Notes: generated from the sequence alone by a model not told the origin. A stretch of 64,000 nucleotides of DNA from Catalimonadaceae bacterium JC749 (GCA_021730635.1 JAJNNC010000013.1:124001-188000), one strand, 5' to 3'; numbered from the stretch's first letter, positions 9,208 through 18,946 are shown. Translations and numbers: made by a program.

Positions 9208-11832
9208 ATGTTAACGCAAGAACATCAACGGCTCGATCAGACCAAAGAAGGAGCGAAAGACTGGCGAAAATTTGGCCCTTACCTAACAGAAAGACAGTGG
9301 GGTACCGTACGGGAGGATTATAGTCCCTATGGTAATGCCTGGGAATACGTATCGCATGAGGCGGCCCGCAGCAAAGCGTACCGCTGGGGAGAAGAAGGAA
9401 TCGGGGGAATCAGTGACGATTACCAACGGCTGTGTTTTTCCCTGGCACTCTGGAACCAGAAAGATGCTATTCTCAAAGAGAGGATGTTTGGCCTGACGGG
9501 CAACGAAGGGAATCACGGGGAAGATTGCAAAGAATATTATTATTACCTGGATAGTACACCCACCCATTCCTACATGAAGATGCTGTACAAATACCCGCAG
9601 CAGGCCTTTCCCTATGCCTGGCTGGTAGAAGAAAACAGAAGGCGGGGGAAACTCGACCCTGAATTTGAACTTATCGACACGGGCATCTTTCATGAGAACA
9701 AATACTTCGATGTATTCATTGAGTATGCAAAAGCTGATATCAACGATATATGCATTAAAATAACGGCGCATAACCGGGGGGCAGAAGCTGCCACCATCCA
9801 TCTTCTGCCCCAAATTTGGTTTCGCAACACCTGGTCATGGGGCATGAATGGTCATAAACCTACTCTTTCCAAACATGGAAATGCCCTTAAAGCCAAACAT
9901 GCGGAACTGGGGGAATATTATCTGTTTTATGAAGAAGAGGCGCCCGTGCTGTTTTGTGAGAATGAAACCAACACACTGCGTCTATATCAATACGGTCAGC
10001 CAGGACCTGCCAAAGATGGTATCAACGATTTTGTGATCCATGGCAGCAGGGAAGGGCTGCAATCCCACCCAAAGGGTACCAAAGCGGCAGTGCATTATCA
10101 GTTTGAAATACCGGCAGGAGGTACTAAAACCATCAGACTGCGGCTGACGCCAAACGATCAGCTCTCTCCTTTTGCCGACTATGAAGATACCTTTGCCAAA
10201 AGAGAAGAGGAAGCCCATGAGTTCTATCACTTTCTTCAAAAAGATATCCTGGATGAAGATCAACGGAATATTCAGCGGCAGGCCTGGGCTGGTATGCTGT
10301 GGAGCAAACAGTTCTTCTATTATGACATCGGTCAGTGGATCAATGGAGACCCAGGGCAGCCGGCTCCTCCGGCACAAAGGAAACAGGGCAGAAACAACGA
10401 ATGGATTCACCTGAACAATCACGATATCATTTCTATGCCCGACAAGTGGGAGTATCCCTGGTATGCGGCCTGGGACTTGGCATTTCACACGCTTCCACTG
10501 GCCATGATAGATCCGGAATTTGCCAAGCAGCAGCTGATCCTGCTCACCAAAGAATGGTATATGCATCCCAACGGGCAGTTGCCTGCTTACGAATGGGCTT
10601 TCAGTGATGTGAATCCTCCGGTGCATGGGTGGGCGACCTGGCGTGTGTATAAAATCGATCAGAAAGCCTGCGGCGGTAAAGGAGATATTAAGTTTCTGGA
10701 AGAAGTCTTCCATAAGCTGTTGCTCAACTTTACCTGGTGGGTGAATAAAAAAGACAGGAACAATAAGAACATATTCCAGGGTGGTTTTCTGGGTATGGAC
10801 AACATCGGGGTATTTGACCGCAGTGCGGCTCTACCCACCGGTGGTTATATAGAACAGTCGGATGGAACGAGCTGGATGGCTATGTTTACTTTGAATATGT
10901 TGCGAATGTCGCTGGAGTTGGCAAAGGTAAATCCGGTATACCAGAGTCTGGCTACCAAATTCTTCGAGCATTTCCTCTATATTGCAGGGGCGATGACCAA
11001 TGTAGGGAAGAATGGGGTGGATCTCTGGGATGAGGAAGACGAGTTTTATTACGACGTGCTGCAAACGCCTTCCAACCAGAGTATTAAAATGAAAATACGC
11101 TCTATGGTAGGTCTGGTGCCTCTTTTTGCTGTGGAGATACTGGATGAAGAAATTTTCCGATCTATGCCAGAATTTACCTCTCGGATGCAATGGTTTCTAA
11201 AATACCGGCCGGATCTGGCCAACCTGGTTTCCCGATGGAATGAGAAAGGGAGAGGGGAGCGGCATTTGCTGTCTTTGCTGAGAGGACATCGGATGAAACG
11301 ACTGCTCAAACGGATGCTGGATGAATCCGAGTTCCTGTCTGACTACGGTGTCAGGGCATTGTCCCGAGTATACCAGGATCAGCCCTACGAGTTTCATGTG
11401 AACGGCAGTACCTTCCAGGTTAAATATACGCCTGCAGAGGGTGATACTTCCTTGTTTGGAGGCAATTCCAACTGGCGGGGGCCTATCTGGTTTCCGGTCA
11501 ACTACCTGCTGATAGAAAGCCTGCAACGCTTTCACCATTACTATGGCGACGATTTCAAAGTAGAGCACCCTACCGGGTCAGGAAACTACCATACGCTTCA
11601 GGAAATCGCCAAAGACCTTTCTGCCCGTATGATTAATATTTTCAAAAAAGGAGAAGATGGCAGACGGCCCGTTTTTGGAGACAATGAAAAATTGCAAACC
11701 GATGCGCATTTTTCTGATTATATTTTCTTCAATGAATACTTTCACGGCGACAACGGAAGAGGTGTGGGGGCAACGCATCAGACAGGCTGGACGGGGCTTG
11801 TCGCCAAACTGATACAGCCGAAAGAATGCTAA
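9208..11832 (+). CDS. GH63-like glucosidase (MGH1-type)
   Basis: The 874-residue protein has no signal peptide and is probably cytoplasmic. Its C-terminal half has the (alpha/alpha)6-barrel look of the GH63/MGH1-like family: WYAAWDLAFHTLPLAMIDP, GYIEQSDGTSWMAMF, GNSNWRGPIWFPVNYLLIE. These enzymes remove glucose or mannose from small glycosides or oligosaccharides, and one branch hydrolyses mannosylglycerate and glucosylglycerate. It lies 10 bases before the debranching-type enzyme and is certainly co-transcribed with it. The substrate could be a storage glucan fragment or a compatible-solute glycoside; the sequence does not decide this. Confidence 0.85.
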   Translation: MLTQEHQRLDQTKEGAKDWRKFGPYLTERQWGTVREDYSPYGNAWEYVSHEAARSKAYRWGEEGIGGISDDYQRLCFSLALWNQKDAILKERMFGLTGNEGNHGEDCKEYYYYLDSTPTHSYMKMLYKYPQQAFPYAWLVEENRRRGKLDPEFELIDTGIFHENKYFDVFIEYAKADINDICIKITAHNRGAEAATIHLLPQIWFRNTWSWGMNGHKPTLSKHGNALKAKHAELGEYYLFYEEEAPVLFCENETNTLRLYQYGQPGPAKDGINDFVIHGSREGLQSHPKGTKAAVHYQFEIPAGGTKTIRLRLTPNDQLSPFADYEDTFAKREEEAHEFYHFLQKDILDEDQRNIQRQAWAGMLWSKQFFYYDIGQWINGDPGQPAPPAQRKQGRNNEWIHLNNHDIISMPDKWEYPWYAAWDLAFHTLPLAMIDPEFAKQQLILLTKEWYMHPNGQLPAYEWAFSDVNPPVHGWATWRVYKIDQKACGGKGDIKFLEEVFHKLLLNFTWWVNKKDRNNKNIFQGGFLGMDNIGVFDRSAALPTGGYIEQSDGTSWMAMFTLNMLRMSLELAKVNPVYQSLATKFFEHFLYIAGAMTNVGKNGVDLWDEEDEFYYDVLQTPSNQSIKMKIRSMVGLVPLFAVEILDEEIFRSMPEFTSRMQWFLKYRPDLANLVSRWNEKGRGERHLLSLLRGHRMKRLLKRMLDESEFLSDYGVRALSRVYQDQPYEFHVNGSTFQVKYTPAEGDTSLFGGNSNWRGPIWFPVNYLLIESLQRFHHYYGDDFKVEHPTGSGNYHTLQEIAKDLSARMINIFKKGEDGRRPVFGDNEKLQTDAHFSDYIFFNEYFHGDNGRGVGATHQTGWTGLVAKLIQPKEC

Positions 11833-11842
11833 AAAAATAAGG

Positions 11843-13840
11843 ATGAAAACATTGTATTTTGACGAGGATAACCAAAGTGCCTTCAGCCAGCTCCATGAGC
11901 TGGAATGGCTGGAAACCAACGGGCTGGGAGGATGGGCTAGTACCACGATCAGTGGAGCTCATACCAGAAGATACCACGGATTGCTGGTGGCAGCCCTACA
12001 CCCTCCCTTGGGTAGAATGGTGGTGTTATCAAAGCTGGATGAGGCCATCATCAAAGATGAACAGCATTATGCCCTGGGAACCAACCAATATCCCGGCACG
12101 ATCTATCCACAGGGATACCAATACCTGCGGTCTTTCCAGCGCGATCTGTTTCCTGTCTTTGAATACCAGGCAGGAGGCGTGCATCTGAAAAAGACTGTGG
12201 CAGCCATTCATGGCGAAAATACCACCGTCGTGCTCTACGAAGTGCTTCAGGCAGCAGGGCCATTCACCCTCGAGTTGCTGCCTTTGTACGCCTGCCGTGA
12301 TTTTCATAGCATCTCCCGCGCTAATGAAGCCATCAACAAGGCTTATACGTTTGCGGAGGGGATATTTCACACACAGAATTACGCAGACAGTCCGCCGCTG
12401 TATGTAAAAATTCCGGGAGCTCAATTTAAGGAACAGCCACATTGGTATTACCATGTGGAATATGCCAGAGAAGCCTATAGGGGTCTGGATTTTCAGGAAG
12501 ACTTGTATACGCATGGTACTTTTCAAATAACCCTGGAAAAAGGCAGTAGGCTAGGGGTGATCCTTTCCACAGAACACCCGGGAGAGAAAGAAGCGGTGCG
12601 GCTTTTAGAAAAGGAAAGAACCCGTAGAGAAAATCTGGTGAAAGAATTCTCCTGGAATGAAAATATCCGGGCGCTGACCCTGGCTGCTGATCAGTTCGTT
12701 GTCAGGCGGGGAAAAGATCTGAAGACCCTGATAGCGGGTTATCACTGGTTTTCAGATTGGGGACGTGATACCATGATCGCCTTGCCAGGCATTTGTCTGG
12801 TCACCGGCCGCTTCGACGATGCCCGGAAAATACTGAATGCTTTTGCAGCGCATGTCAGCGAAGGGATGTTGCCCAACTGGTTTCCGGATAGGGGAGAACA
12901 ACCGGAGTACAATACAGTGGATGCTACGCTGTGGTTCTTTCAGGCCATCTATCAGTATTATCAATACACAGGTGACCTGTCTTTAATACGCCGGCTACTA
13001 CCCGTCTTGAAAGAAATTATTGCCTGGCACCAGAAGGGCACCCGCTTCCAAATCCATGTAGACAACGATGGTCTGTTATACGCGGGACAGGAAGGGGTAC
13101 AACTCACCTGGATGGATGCCAAGGTAGGCGACTGGGTGGTTACCCCCCGGACTGGAAAAGCAGTAGAGATCAATGCCCTTTGGTACAATGCCATACGGAT
13201 TACAGCCACATTGCTGAAAGAAACAGGCCATGATGAGGAATCAGATATATACCACCAGAAAGCCATATGGATCAAGGCAAGGTTCCTTCAGCTCTTCTGG
13301 AATGCAGAGCAGCAGTATTTGTATGATTATGTAGCAGGAGAGGAAAAAAATCAACAGATACGTCCCAATGCGGTATACGCCCTGAGTCTGCCTTTCCCCT
13401 TGCTGGAGGAAACGAATGCGGAGCTTGTTTTGCAAAGGATTACCAAAGACCTGCTCACGCCCAGAGGCCTAAGAAGCCTGGCAGCGGATGATCCCCAATA
13501 CATTGCTGTTTACGGAGGAAGTCCCAGGGAGAGAGATGGGGCTTACCATCAGGGTACGGTCTGGAGTTTTCTGTTAGGGCCTTATCTTGAAGCGCTTATA
13601 AAAGTTAAAGGGGAAGAAGGAAAAGCAGAAGCCATGCCTGTCCTCCATCAATTTTTAGAGCATCTACAGGAAGGGTGCATTGGGACGGTGTCTGAAATCT
13701 TTGATGCCGCACCACCTCACGCAGCCCGGGGTTGTGTAGCCCAGGCCTGGGGGGTAGGGGAAGTATTGCGGGTAGCTTTGGCGTATCAGTTAATCCCACA
13801 GGAAAGGGAGGTTGAGCTGTTAGCAGAAAATCAGCGTTAA
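11843..13840 (+). CDS. Amylo-alpha-1,6-glucosidase-type glycogen debranching enzyme (GH133-like)
   Basis: The protein has 665 residues. The N-terminal bacterial GDE domain shows LEWLETNGLGGWASTT and HTRRYHGLLVAAL. The C-terminal alpha-barrel shows WFSDWGRDTMIALPG, LPNWFPDRGEQPEYNTVDA and LTWMDAKVGDWVVTPR, whose acidic residues are expected to be catalytic. It should hydrolyse alpha-1,6 branches of glycogen-like glucans in the cytoplasm. The gene follows the GH63-like glucosidase by 10 bases and precedes the aquaporin by 21 bases, giving an operon. No glycogen synthase or phosphorylase is in view. Confidence 0.88.
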   Translation: MKTLYFDEDNQSAFSQLHELEWLETNGLGGWASTTISGAHTRRYHGLLVAALHPPLGRMVVLSKLDEAIIKDEQHYALGTNQYPGTIYPQGYQYLRSFQRDLFPVFEYQAGGVHLKKTVAAIHGENTTVVLYEVLQAAGPFTLELLPLYACRDFHSISRANEAINKAYTFAEGIFHTQNYADSPPLYVKIPGAQFKEQPHWYYHVEYAREAYRGLDFQEDLYTHGTFQITLEKGSRLGVILSTEHPGEKEAVRLLEKERTRRENLVKEFSWNENIRALTLAADQFVVRRGKDLKTLIAGYHWFSDWGRDTMIALPGICLVTGRFDDARKILNAFAAHVSEGMLPNWFPDRGEQPEYNTVDATLWFFQAIYQYYQYTGDLSLIRRLLPVLKEIIAWHQKGTRFQIHVDNDGLLYAGQEGVQLTWMDAKVGDWVVTPRTGKAVEINALWYNAIRITATLLKETGHDEESDIYHQKAIWIKARFLQLFWNAEQQYLYDYVAGEEKNQQIRPNAVYALSLPFPLLEETNAELVLQRITKDLLTPRGLRSLAADDPQYIAVYGGSPRERDGAYHQGTVWSFLLGPYLEALIKVKGEEGKAEAMPVLHQFLEHLQEGCIGTVSEIFDAAPPHAARGCVAQAWGVGEVLRVALAYQLIPQEREVELLAENQR

Positions 13841-13861
13841 ATCATTTAATCTTAGCCTGTC

Positions 13862-14704
13862 ATGATAAAGTCATCGTTGGCGATGCACTGGAAAGTGTAT
13901 TGCATGGAAGCGGTATGTCTGGGCATCTTCATGATCTCCGCTTCTTTTTTCGGCACATTGCTGGAAGCGCCACATTCGCCGGTGCATGTAAGTATTCCTA
14001 ATGCTTTTACAAGAATGGGCCTGATGGGTGTCGCCATGGGGCTGACAGCGATCGCTATCTTTTATTCTCCCATGGGCAAATTATCAGGCGCTCATATGAA
14101 TCCGGCCGTAACCCTTACCTTTCTGGGATTGGGGAAAATCAAAGGTGTGGATGCATTCTATTATATATTGTTTCAATGTCTGGGAGGCGTTCTGAGTGTT
14201 TACCTGATGGTCTGGCTTCTGGGGAAACCTTTTCAGGAGGCCCCTGTCAGCTATGTCATGACAGTGCCGGGAAAACAAGGTGCTCTCTGGGCTTTTGGCG
14301 TAGAAGTGCTCATCGCTTTCATCACCATGATGGTGGTGCTGACCCTGACAAACCGTCCCAAAATGGCGAAATATACAGGAGGTCTGGTAGGGGTGTTGGT
14401 CTGTATCTATGTAATATTCACCGCACCCATTTCTGGGTTTAGTATGAATCCTGCCCGCACTTTGGCTTCTGCCGTACCGGCCATGATGTTTCCCACTTTC
14501 TGGATCTATCTTCTGGCACCTTTGCTGGGTATGTTTATCGCAGCGATCGTCTATAAAATAGGCTTTGGCAAGGTTCATTGCGCAAAGATTTTTCATAGTC
14601 GGCATTACCCCTGTATTTTTCATTGTGGGTATCGTCAACCAGAAACCCTGGAAGCGATCATGGAAATGCAGGAAAAACAAACCGTAGAGAAAGCGATAGA
14701 GTAA
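13862..14704 (+). CDS. MIP-family channel (aquaporin) with Cys/His tail
   Basis: This 280-residue membrane protein has two NPA boxes: HMNPAVTL (80-82) and SMNPARTLA (196-198). It should conduct water or small neutral solutes. The residues around the second NPA suit an aquaporin rather than a glycerol facilitator, but I cannot settle this. After the last helix there is a soluble tail with Cys240, His245, His248, Cys251, His254 and Cys255, which looks like a metal- or redox-responsive knuckle and is not part of the core family. Its place in a sugar-enzyme operon suggests osmotic function. Confidence 0.88.
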   Translation: MIKSSLAMHWKVYCMEAVCLGIFMISASFFGTLLEAPHSPVHVSIPNAFTRMGLMGVAMGLTAIAIFYSPMGKLSGAHMNPAVTLTFLGLGKIKGVDAFYYILFQCLGGVLSVYLMVWLLGKPFQEAPVSYVMTVPGKQGALWAFGVEVLIAFITMMVVLTLTNRPKMAKYTGGLVGVLVCIYVIFTAPISGFSMNPARTLASAVPAMMFPTFWIYLLAPLLGMFIAAIVYKIGFGKVHCAKIFHSRHYPCIFHCGYRQPETLEAIMEMQEKQTVEKAIE

Positions 14705-14816
14705 CAAACGCTGTCTACTACGCTGAATATCAATCATGTAGATTCAAAGGAATACCTGATGCCTCAGGTAGGCAACAGGCGTCATATGATCAAAATAACT
14801 TCCTAATTAATACAAA

Positions 14817-16394
14817 ATGAAAACGAAATACGATATTATCATTATTGGAACAGGGGCTGGCGGCGGTACCATCGCCTACAAGCTGGCACCATCCGGCAAA
14901 AGTATTTTGATACTGGAAAGGGGTGATTACATTCCCAAAGAAAAAGAAAACTGGGACCCCAGGGAGGTCTTTACACTTGGGCGTTATCGTACCACCGAAA
15001 AATGGTATGATCAGGACAACCAGACATTTTCACCTTATACGCACTACTGTGTGGGCGGAAATACAAAAGTGTATGGGGGCGCCATGTTTCGCCTGCGGGA
15101 AAGTGACTTTCAGGAAGTAAAGCATTTCGGGGGTACTTCGCCTGCCTGGCCTATCCGATATCAGGATTTGGAGCCCTATTACACCGAAGCTGAACGTTTG
15201 TATAGTGTGCATGGTGAAAGAGGGGTTGATCCCACAGAGCCTTTGGCTACTGTCCCTTATCCCTTTCCACCCTTACCGCACGAACCGAGTATGCTGGAGC
15301 TGTACCATCAGTTACAATCCCTGGGATACCAGCCTTTTCCTTTACCCATTGGCGTTCGATTGGGCGACAACGGGAAAACGGGTACCTCTCCGTTGAAATT
15401 AAGTAATTTTGATGGTTTTCCGGATATTACAGAAGCCAAGGCCGATACCCAGGTGGTCTCTATCCGGCAGGCCCTGACCTTGCCCAACGTTACCTTACTA
15501 CACCATGCGTTGGTAGAAAAACTGATCACCGACCAGACAGGCAAGAGTGTGTCCAAAGTGGAAGTAACCCATCAGGGAGAGAAAATACATTTTGAAGCGG
15601 ACATCGTGATACTGGCGGCCGGAGCTGTGAATAGCGCTGCCCTCTGTTTGCGTTCAGCCAATGCTCAGCACCCCAAGGGTTTAGCCAATCGCTCAGACAT
15701 GGTAGGCAGAAATTATATGTTGCACCAGAACGGTGCCGTCATTGCCATTTCAAATAAGCTCAATACTTCCCAGTTCCAAAAATCTTTTGCTTTAGCCGAC
15801 TTTTATCATCGTGCTGATGACGCCCCTTATCCCCTGGGTACCATCCAACTGATGGGAAAGAGTGATCCGGATACTTTGCTGGATCTGGCCAAAGATCATT
15901 TTCCAGGAAAATCTTTTGAGGAGTTGTCAACCCATAGTATCGACTTCTGGATTACCGCTGAAGATTTGCCGGACCCAAACAACCGGGTAATGGTACGCAA
16001 GGATGGCAGTATCCAAACGATCTATCAGCCCAATAACCGGGAAGCCTACATTCGGTTGAAAGCCAAACTACATCATATCCTAGACCAACTGGGAGGGGTA
16101 GACCCCTTGCAGAAGGATAGCATCCGGGTGGGATACGATTTGGGTATTTCCGGTGTATCGCATCAGAATGGAACGATGAAGTTTGGAACAGACCCTCAAA
16201 CTTCTGTCCTGGATATCCATTGCAAAGCCCACGATGTAGATAATTTGTATGTTACCGACAGTAGTTTCTTCGTGTCCTGTGGAGCGTTTAACCCATCGCT
16301 GACCATCATGGCCAATGCTTTGCGGGTAGGGAATCATATTCTGGAAAGGTTACAGGTAAGCCACCGGAATACAACTATCTATACGATGGTGTAA
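14817..16394 (+). CDS. GMC-family FAD oxidoreductase
   Basis: The protein has 525 residues. The N-terminus carries the FAD-binding motif IIIGTGAGGGTIAYKLAPSG followed by an acidic residue (LERGD). The C-terminus has the GMC end pattern: His in VSHQNGTMKFGTD, then NLYVTDSSFF and GAFNPSLTIMANALR with the usual Asn. Such enzymes oxidise alcohol groups of sugars, choline or other alcohols. No signal peptide is seen. Its TAA stop overlaps the ATG of the DUF1622 gene by one base (TAATG), so this membrane protein is its likely partner. Confidence 0.9.
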   Translation: MKTKYDIIIIGTGAGGGTIAYKLAPSGKSILILERGDYIPKEKENWDPREVFTLGRYRTTEKWYDQDNQTFSPYTHYCVGGNTKVYGGAMFRLRESDFQEVKHFGGTSPAWPIRYQDLEPYYTEAERLYSVHGERGVDPTEPLATVPYPFPPLPHEPSMLELYHQLQSLGYQPFPLPIGVRLGDNGKTGTSPLKLSNFDGFPDITEAKADTQVVSIRQALTLPNVTLLHHALVEKLITDQTGKSVSKVEVTHQGEKIHFEADIVILAAGAVNSAALCLRSANAQHPKGLANRSDMVGRNYMLHQNGAVIAISNKLNTSQFQKSFALADFYHRADDAPYPLGTIQLMGKSDPDTLLDLAKDHFPGKSFEELSTHSIDFWITAEDLPDPNNRVMVRKDGSIQTIYQPNNREAYIRLKAKLHHILDQLGGVDPLQKDSIRVGYDLGISGVSHQNGTMKFGTDPQTSVLDIHCKAHDVDNLYVTDSSFFVSCGAFNPSLTIMANALRVGNHILERLQVSHRNTTIYTMV

Positions 16395-16750
16395 TGGCGA
16401 TGGAATCCTTAGAACATGTCATCAAGACCGTTACCTTTCTGTTAGGGGGGGTGGCAGAAGTAATGGCCGCCCTGATCATTGCCCATGCTACCTTGCGTGC
16501 CTTGTGGCAGTATGTCTATTCTTCTTTTCATACAAGAGTGATAAATCCCCTGGCCATCAGGCTGCAGTTGGGAAAAGCGCTGGCATTGGCGCTTGAGTTT
16601 CTGCTGGCGGCAGATATCATTCAAACAGCGGTAGCCCCCACCTGGAACGATATCGGTCAACTGGCAGCCATTGCAGCCCTACGGACCTTGCTGAATTATT
16701 TTCTGGAAAAAGAACTGAAACACGAGAATGAAATGAGTCCACAAACATAA
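16394..16750 (+). CDS. DUF1622 membrane protein
   Basis: The protein has 118 residues and about three hydrophobic helices: an N-terminal segment with VAEVMAALIIAHATL, a middle one with LALALEFLLAADIIQTAV, and a final one around AAIAALRTLLNYFLEKEL. This pattern and length match DUF1622, an inner-membrane family of unknown role. It starts within the stop codon of the GMC gene and ends 11 bases before the secreted VOC gene, so the three form one transcript. It could anchor the oxidoreductase or pass electrons, but no cofactor site is visible. Confidence 0.8.
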   Translation: MAMESLEHVIKTVTFLLGGVAEVMAALIIAHATLRALWQYVYSSFHTRVINPLAIRLQLGKALALALEFLLAADIIQTAVAPTWNDIGQLAAIAALRTLLNYFLEKELKHENEMSPQT

Positions 16751-16761
16751 CCCTCACCAAG

Positions 16762-17769
16762 ATGAAAAAAGTCACCCCTATATTTTTGATTGGATTATCC
16801 TGGTTGCTCACCCTTCAGGGGCTGGTGGCCCAGTGTGTCACGGCAGTAGATGCTATCAGTATAACGGTTAGTGACCTGGAGGAATCTGTGCTTTTTTATA
16901 CCCGGGTATTGGGTTTTGAAAAGGTCTCTGAAGGAGAGTCTTTTGGCCCTGCTGATGAGCAGTTACATGGTCTGTTTGGGATTCGAAAGCAGCAGGCCCG
17001 GCTACGATTAGGAACAGAGGAAATCGTGCTGACTGATTACCTGACCGTAGGTGGTAAACCCATTCCGGCAGATTCCCGCAGTAATGATCTATGGTTTCAA
17101 CATATCGCTATTGTGGTGAGCGATATGGAAGCAGCCTATGCGATCCTCCGTCGTCATAAAGTTGAGCATGTGTCTACCGGACCGCAGACACTGCCGAAGT
17201 CACTCAAAGAAGCTGCCGGTATCCGGGCTTTTTACTTTCAGGATCCGGACGGCCATGTGCTGGAACTCATCAATTTTCCCCCAGAAAAAGGGAATCCAAA
17301 ATGGCAGCAAGAAACAGATCAGGTATTCCTGGGTATCGATCATACAGCCATAGGCATCCGCCAAACAGCCCGAAGTGCCGAGTTTTATCGTAATGTATTG
17401 GGCATGACTTTGGGTGGTGAAAGCTATAATTTTGGCACAGAGCAGGAGCATCTGAACAATGTAGCAGGAGCCAGCCTGCACATTACCGGAAACAAAACTC
17501 TCTCAGGGCCGGGAGTAGAATTTCTGGAATACCTGAAACCGGAAGGTGGGCGGCCTTATCCTGCCGATGCCAGAACTGATGATCTGATTGCCTGGGCAAC
17601 ACACTTTCTCACCAATGATATTGAAAGTGTATATCAAAAGCTGAAAGATCACTCGATACGGTTTGTGTCTCCGGCCATCGTCACGTTAACAAATACTGCC
17701 ACAGGCTATCAGAGAGGGTTTTATGTAAAAGACCCTGACGGCCATCTGGTGGGTATCTTTGAAAAATAA
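16762..17769 (+). CDS. Secreted protein with two VOC domains
   Basis: A Sec signal peptide (cleavage near LVAQ) is followed by two VOC/glyoxalase-fold domains (about 30-170 and 190-330) in this 335-residue protein. Both halves show the repeated pattern of a start like DHTAIGIRQTARSAEFY and an end like FYVKDPDGHLVGIFE or FYFQDPDGHVLELINF, where the Glu is a common metal ligand. VOC proteins include glyoxalases, dioxygenases and resistance proteins, so the reaction is unknown. Export to the periplasm is unusual for the fold. It is the last gene of the block and is followed by a terminator. Confidence 0.82.
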   Translation: MKKVTPIFLIGLSWLLTLQGLVAQCVTAVDAISITVSDLEESVLFYTRVLGFEKVSEGESFGPADEQLHGLFGIRKQQARLRLGTEEIVLTDYLTVGGKPIPADSRSNDLWFQHIAIVVSDMEAAYAILRRHKVEHVSTGPQTLPKSLKEAAGIRAFYFQDPDGHVLELINFPPEKGNPKWQQETDQVFLGIDHTAIGIRQTARSAEFYRNVLGMTLGGESYNFGTEQEHLNNVAGASLHITGNKTLSGPGVEFLEYLKPEGGRPYPADARTDDLIAWATHFLTNDIESVYQKLKDHSIRFVSPAIVTLTNTATGYQRGFYVKDPDGHLVGIFEK

Positions 17770-17859
17770 GGTCAGATCCAGTCAATGTTTTTGTCACAAA
17801 ACCCTGCTTCAATGATCCCCTTTAAGCAAAAAAGGCTTTTCAATTAAACCCATACGAAT

Positions 17860-17883
17860 GGCTGTTGTCTACAGCCCGTTTTT
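17860..17883 (+). terminator. Rho-independent terminator after the sugar-enzyme block
   Basis: GGCTGT (17860-17865) pairs with ACAGCC (17871-17876) around a 5-base loop, followed by CG and a five-T run. It lies between the VOC gene and the convergent methyltransferase gene. Confidence 0.6.
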
Positions 17884-17929
17884 AGGGGTCATAGCAATGA
17901 GTGAACTTTGGTTTCTTTAGTTGTTTTGA

Positions 17930-18871
17930 TCAGTTAAACCAGTGCGTGCATATTTTTTCCAGATGGGTGTGATCAGTACCACAGCACCCACCGATGACTG
18001 TCAGGTTGGGCAACAGCGATTTCAGTGTGAGATACCCACGGGCCAGTTCCTGCTTATCGCCCGCATCGAGGTGATCCGATTCGTCCAATTCCGCATGACT
18101 TTTCATAGAAGCATTGGCCCTGATGCCCTTGATTCGTTGCAGCCATTGACCTCCGTCTTGCAAGACTCCTTTAAAATGGTTAGGATGGGCACAATTGATC
18201 ATATAATAGGCTACATACAGATCGGTGACTTCATCCACCTGGGTGATGGCATCCTGAAGAGTTTCTCCGTTGGGTAGTTTCCCATCGGTTTCCGTGGTAA
18301 AGGAAATCACGACAGGCATCTTATACTGCTGCGCTGCCCGTACAATGCCGATGGCTTCTGCTGTGTAATTAATAGTCATAGCTGTCACCAGGTCGGCGGT
18401 GGTCTCACTGAAGGATTTGACCTGGGCTGTATGATAATCCTGGGCTTCCTTCGCATTCATGAGGTTGGAAGGTACGTATCCATCCCCTCGGGGACCCAGA
18501 CAACCACTGATGACGATGGGAAGGTTTGCCTCCCCATGTTCTTTTCTGAGTTCTTCCATGAGTTCAATGGCCCTTTTGTTTACAAGGTCTAAAGAAGCGG
18601 AAGAATAGCCCAGTTTGGCTCCCCAATCCTGGTTAGCCCTCCAGGTGGGTGCTTCCAGGACAAAGCCTGTCTTGTATTGTCTGGCAATGTGAAGGTAATG
18701 AAGATAATACTTTTTTAATACCTGCTTTCCTTCTTCTGATTTCAGCAGGTCAAAGGCGGCAAAGAGTGGCAGTTCCATTCCCTGATGAAAGATCAGGGTT
18801 GTTTCCAGTCCACCATCGGTCAGAAAAGTGGCCTCTCCGAGTTGGGGTAGTTGTGTTTTGTATGGATGCAT
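17930..18871 (-). CDS. Homocysteine S-methyltransferase family protein
   Basis: The protein has 313 residues and a TIM-barrel. It starts with FLTDGGLETTL, as in the MHT/MMUM family, and has the zinc-binding cysteines Cys227 (MINCAHP) and Cys296-Cys297 (GGCCGTDHTHL). The zinc activates homocysteine thiolate, which takes a methyl group from a donor such as S-methylmethionine. It lacks the B12 and folate domains of MetH, so it acts as a stand-alone cytoplasmic enzyme. It lies 75 bases downstream of the Gfo/Idh/MocA gene on the same strand but shows no clear pathway link to it. Confidence 0.88.
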   Translation of the reverse strand: MHPYKTQLPQLGEATFLTDGGLETTLIFHQGMELPLFAAFDLLKSEEGKQVLKKYYLHYLHIARQYKTGFVLEAPTWRANQDWGAKLGYSSASLDLVNKRAIELMEELRKEHGEANLPIVISGCLGPRGDGYVPSNLMNAKEAQDYHTAQVKSFSETTADLVTAMTINYTAEAIGIVRAAQQYKMPVVISFTTETDGKLPNGETLQDAITQVDEVTDLYVAYYMINCAHPNHFKGVLQDGGQWLQRIKGIRANASMKSHAELDESDHLDAGDKQELARGYLTLKSLLPNLTVIGGCCGTDHTHLEKICTHWFN

Positions 18872-18946
18872 AGGCTATCACAGGTTGAAGTAAAATGTTG
18901 TTATTCTGATAATCTGCTGCAAAAACGTAGTACTGGATAGGTACTG

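Noticed and set aside
9982-10713. Minus-strand frame of 243 codons
   Set aside because: It lies opposite the GH63-like gene, whose motifs are clear, and has no recognisable features.
17780-17800. TGTCAC match as a second ECF41 promoter
   Set aside because: No TGTC or CGTC at the needed distance and it lies after a gene.
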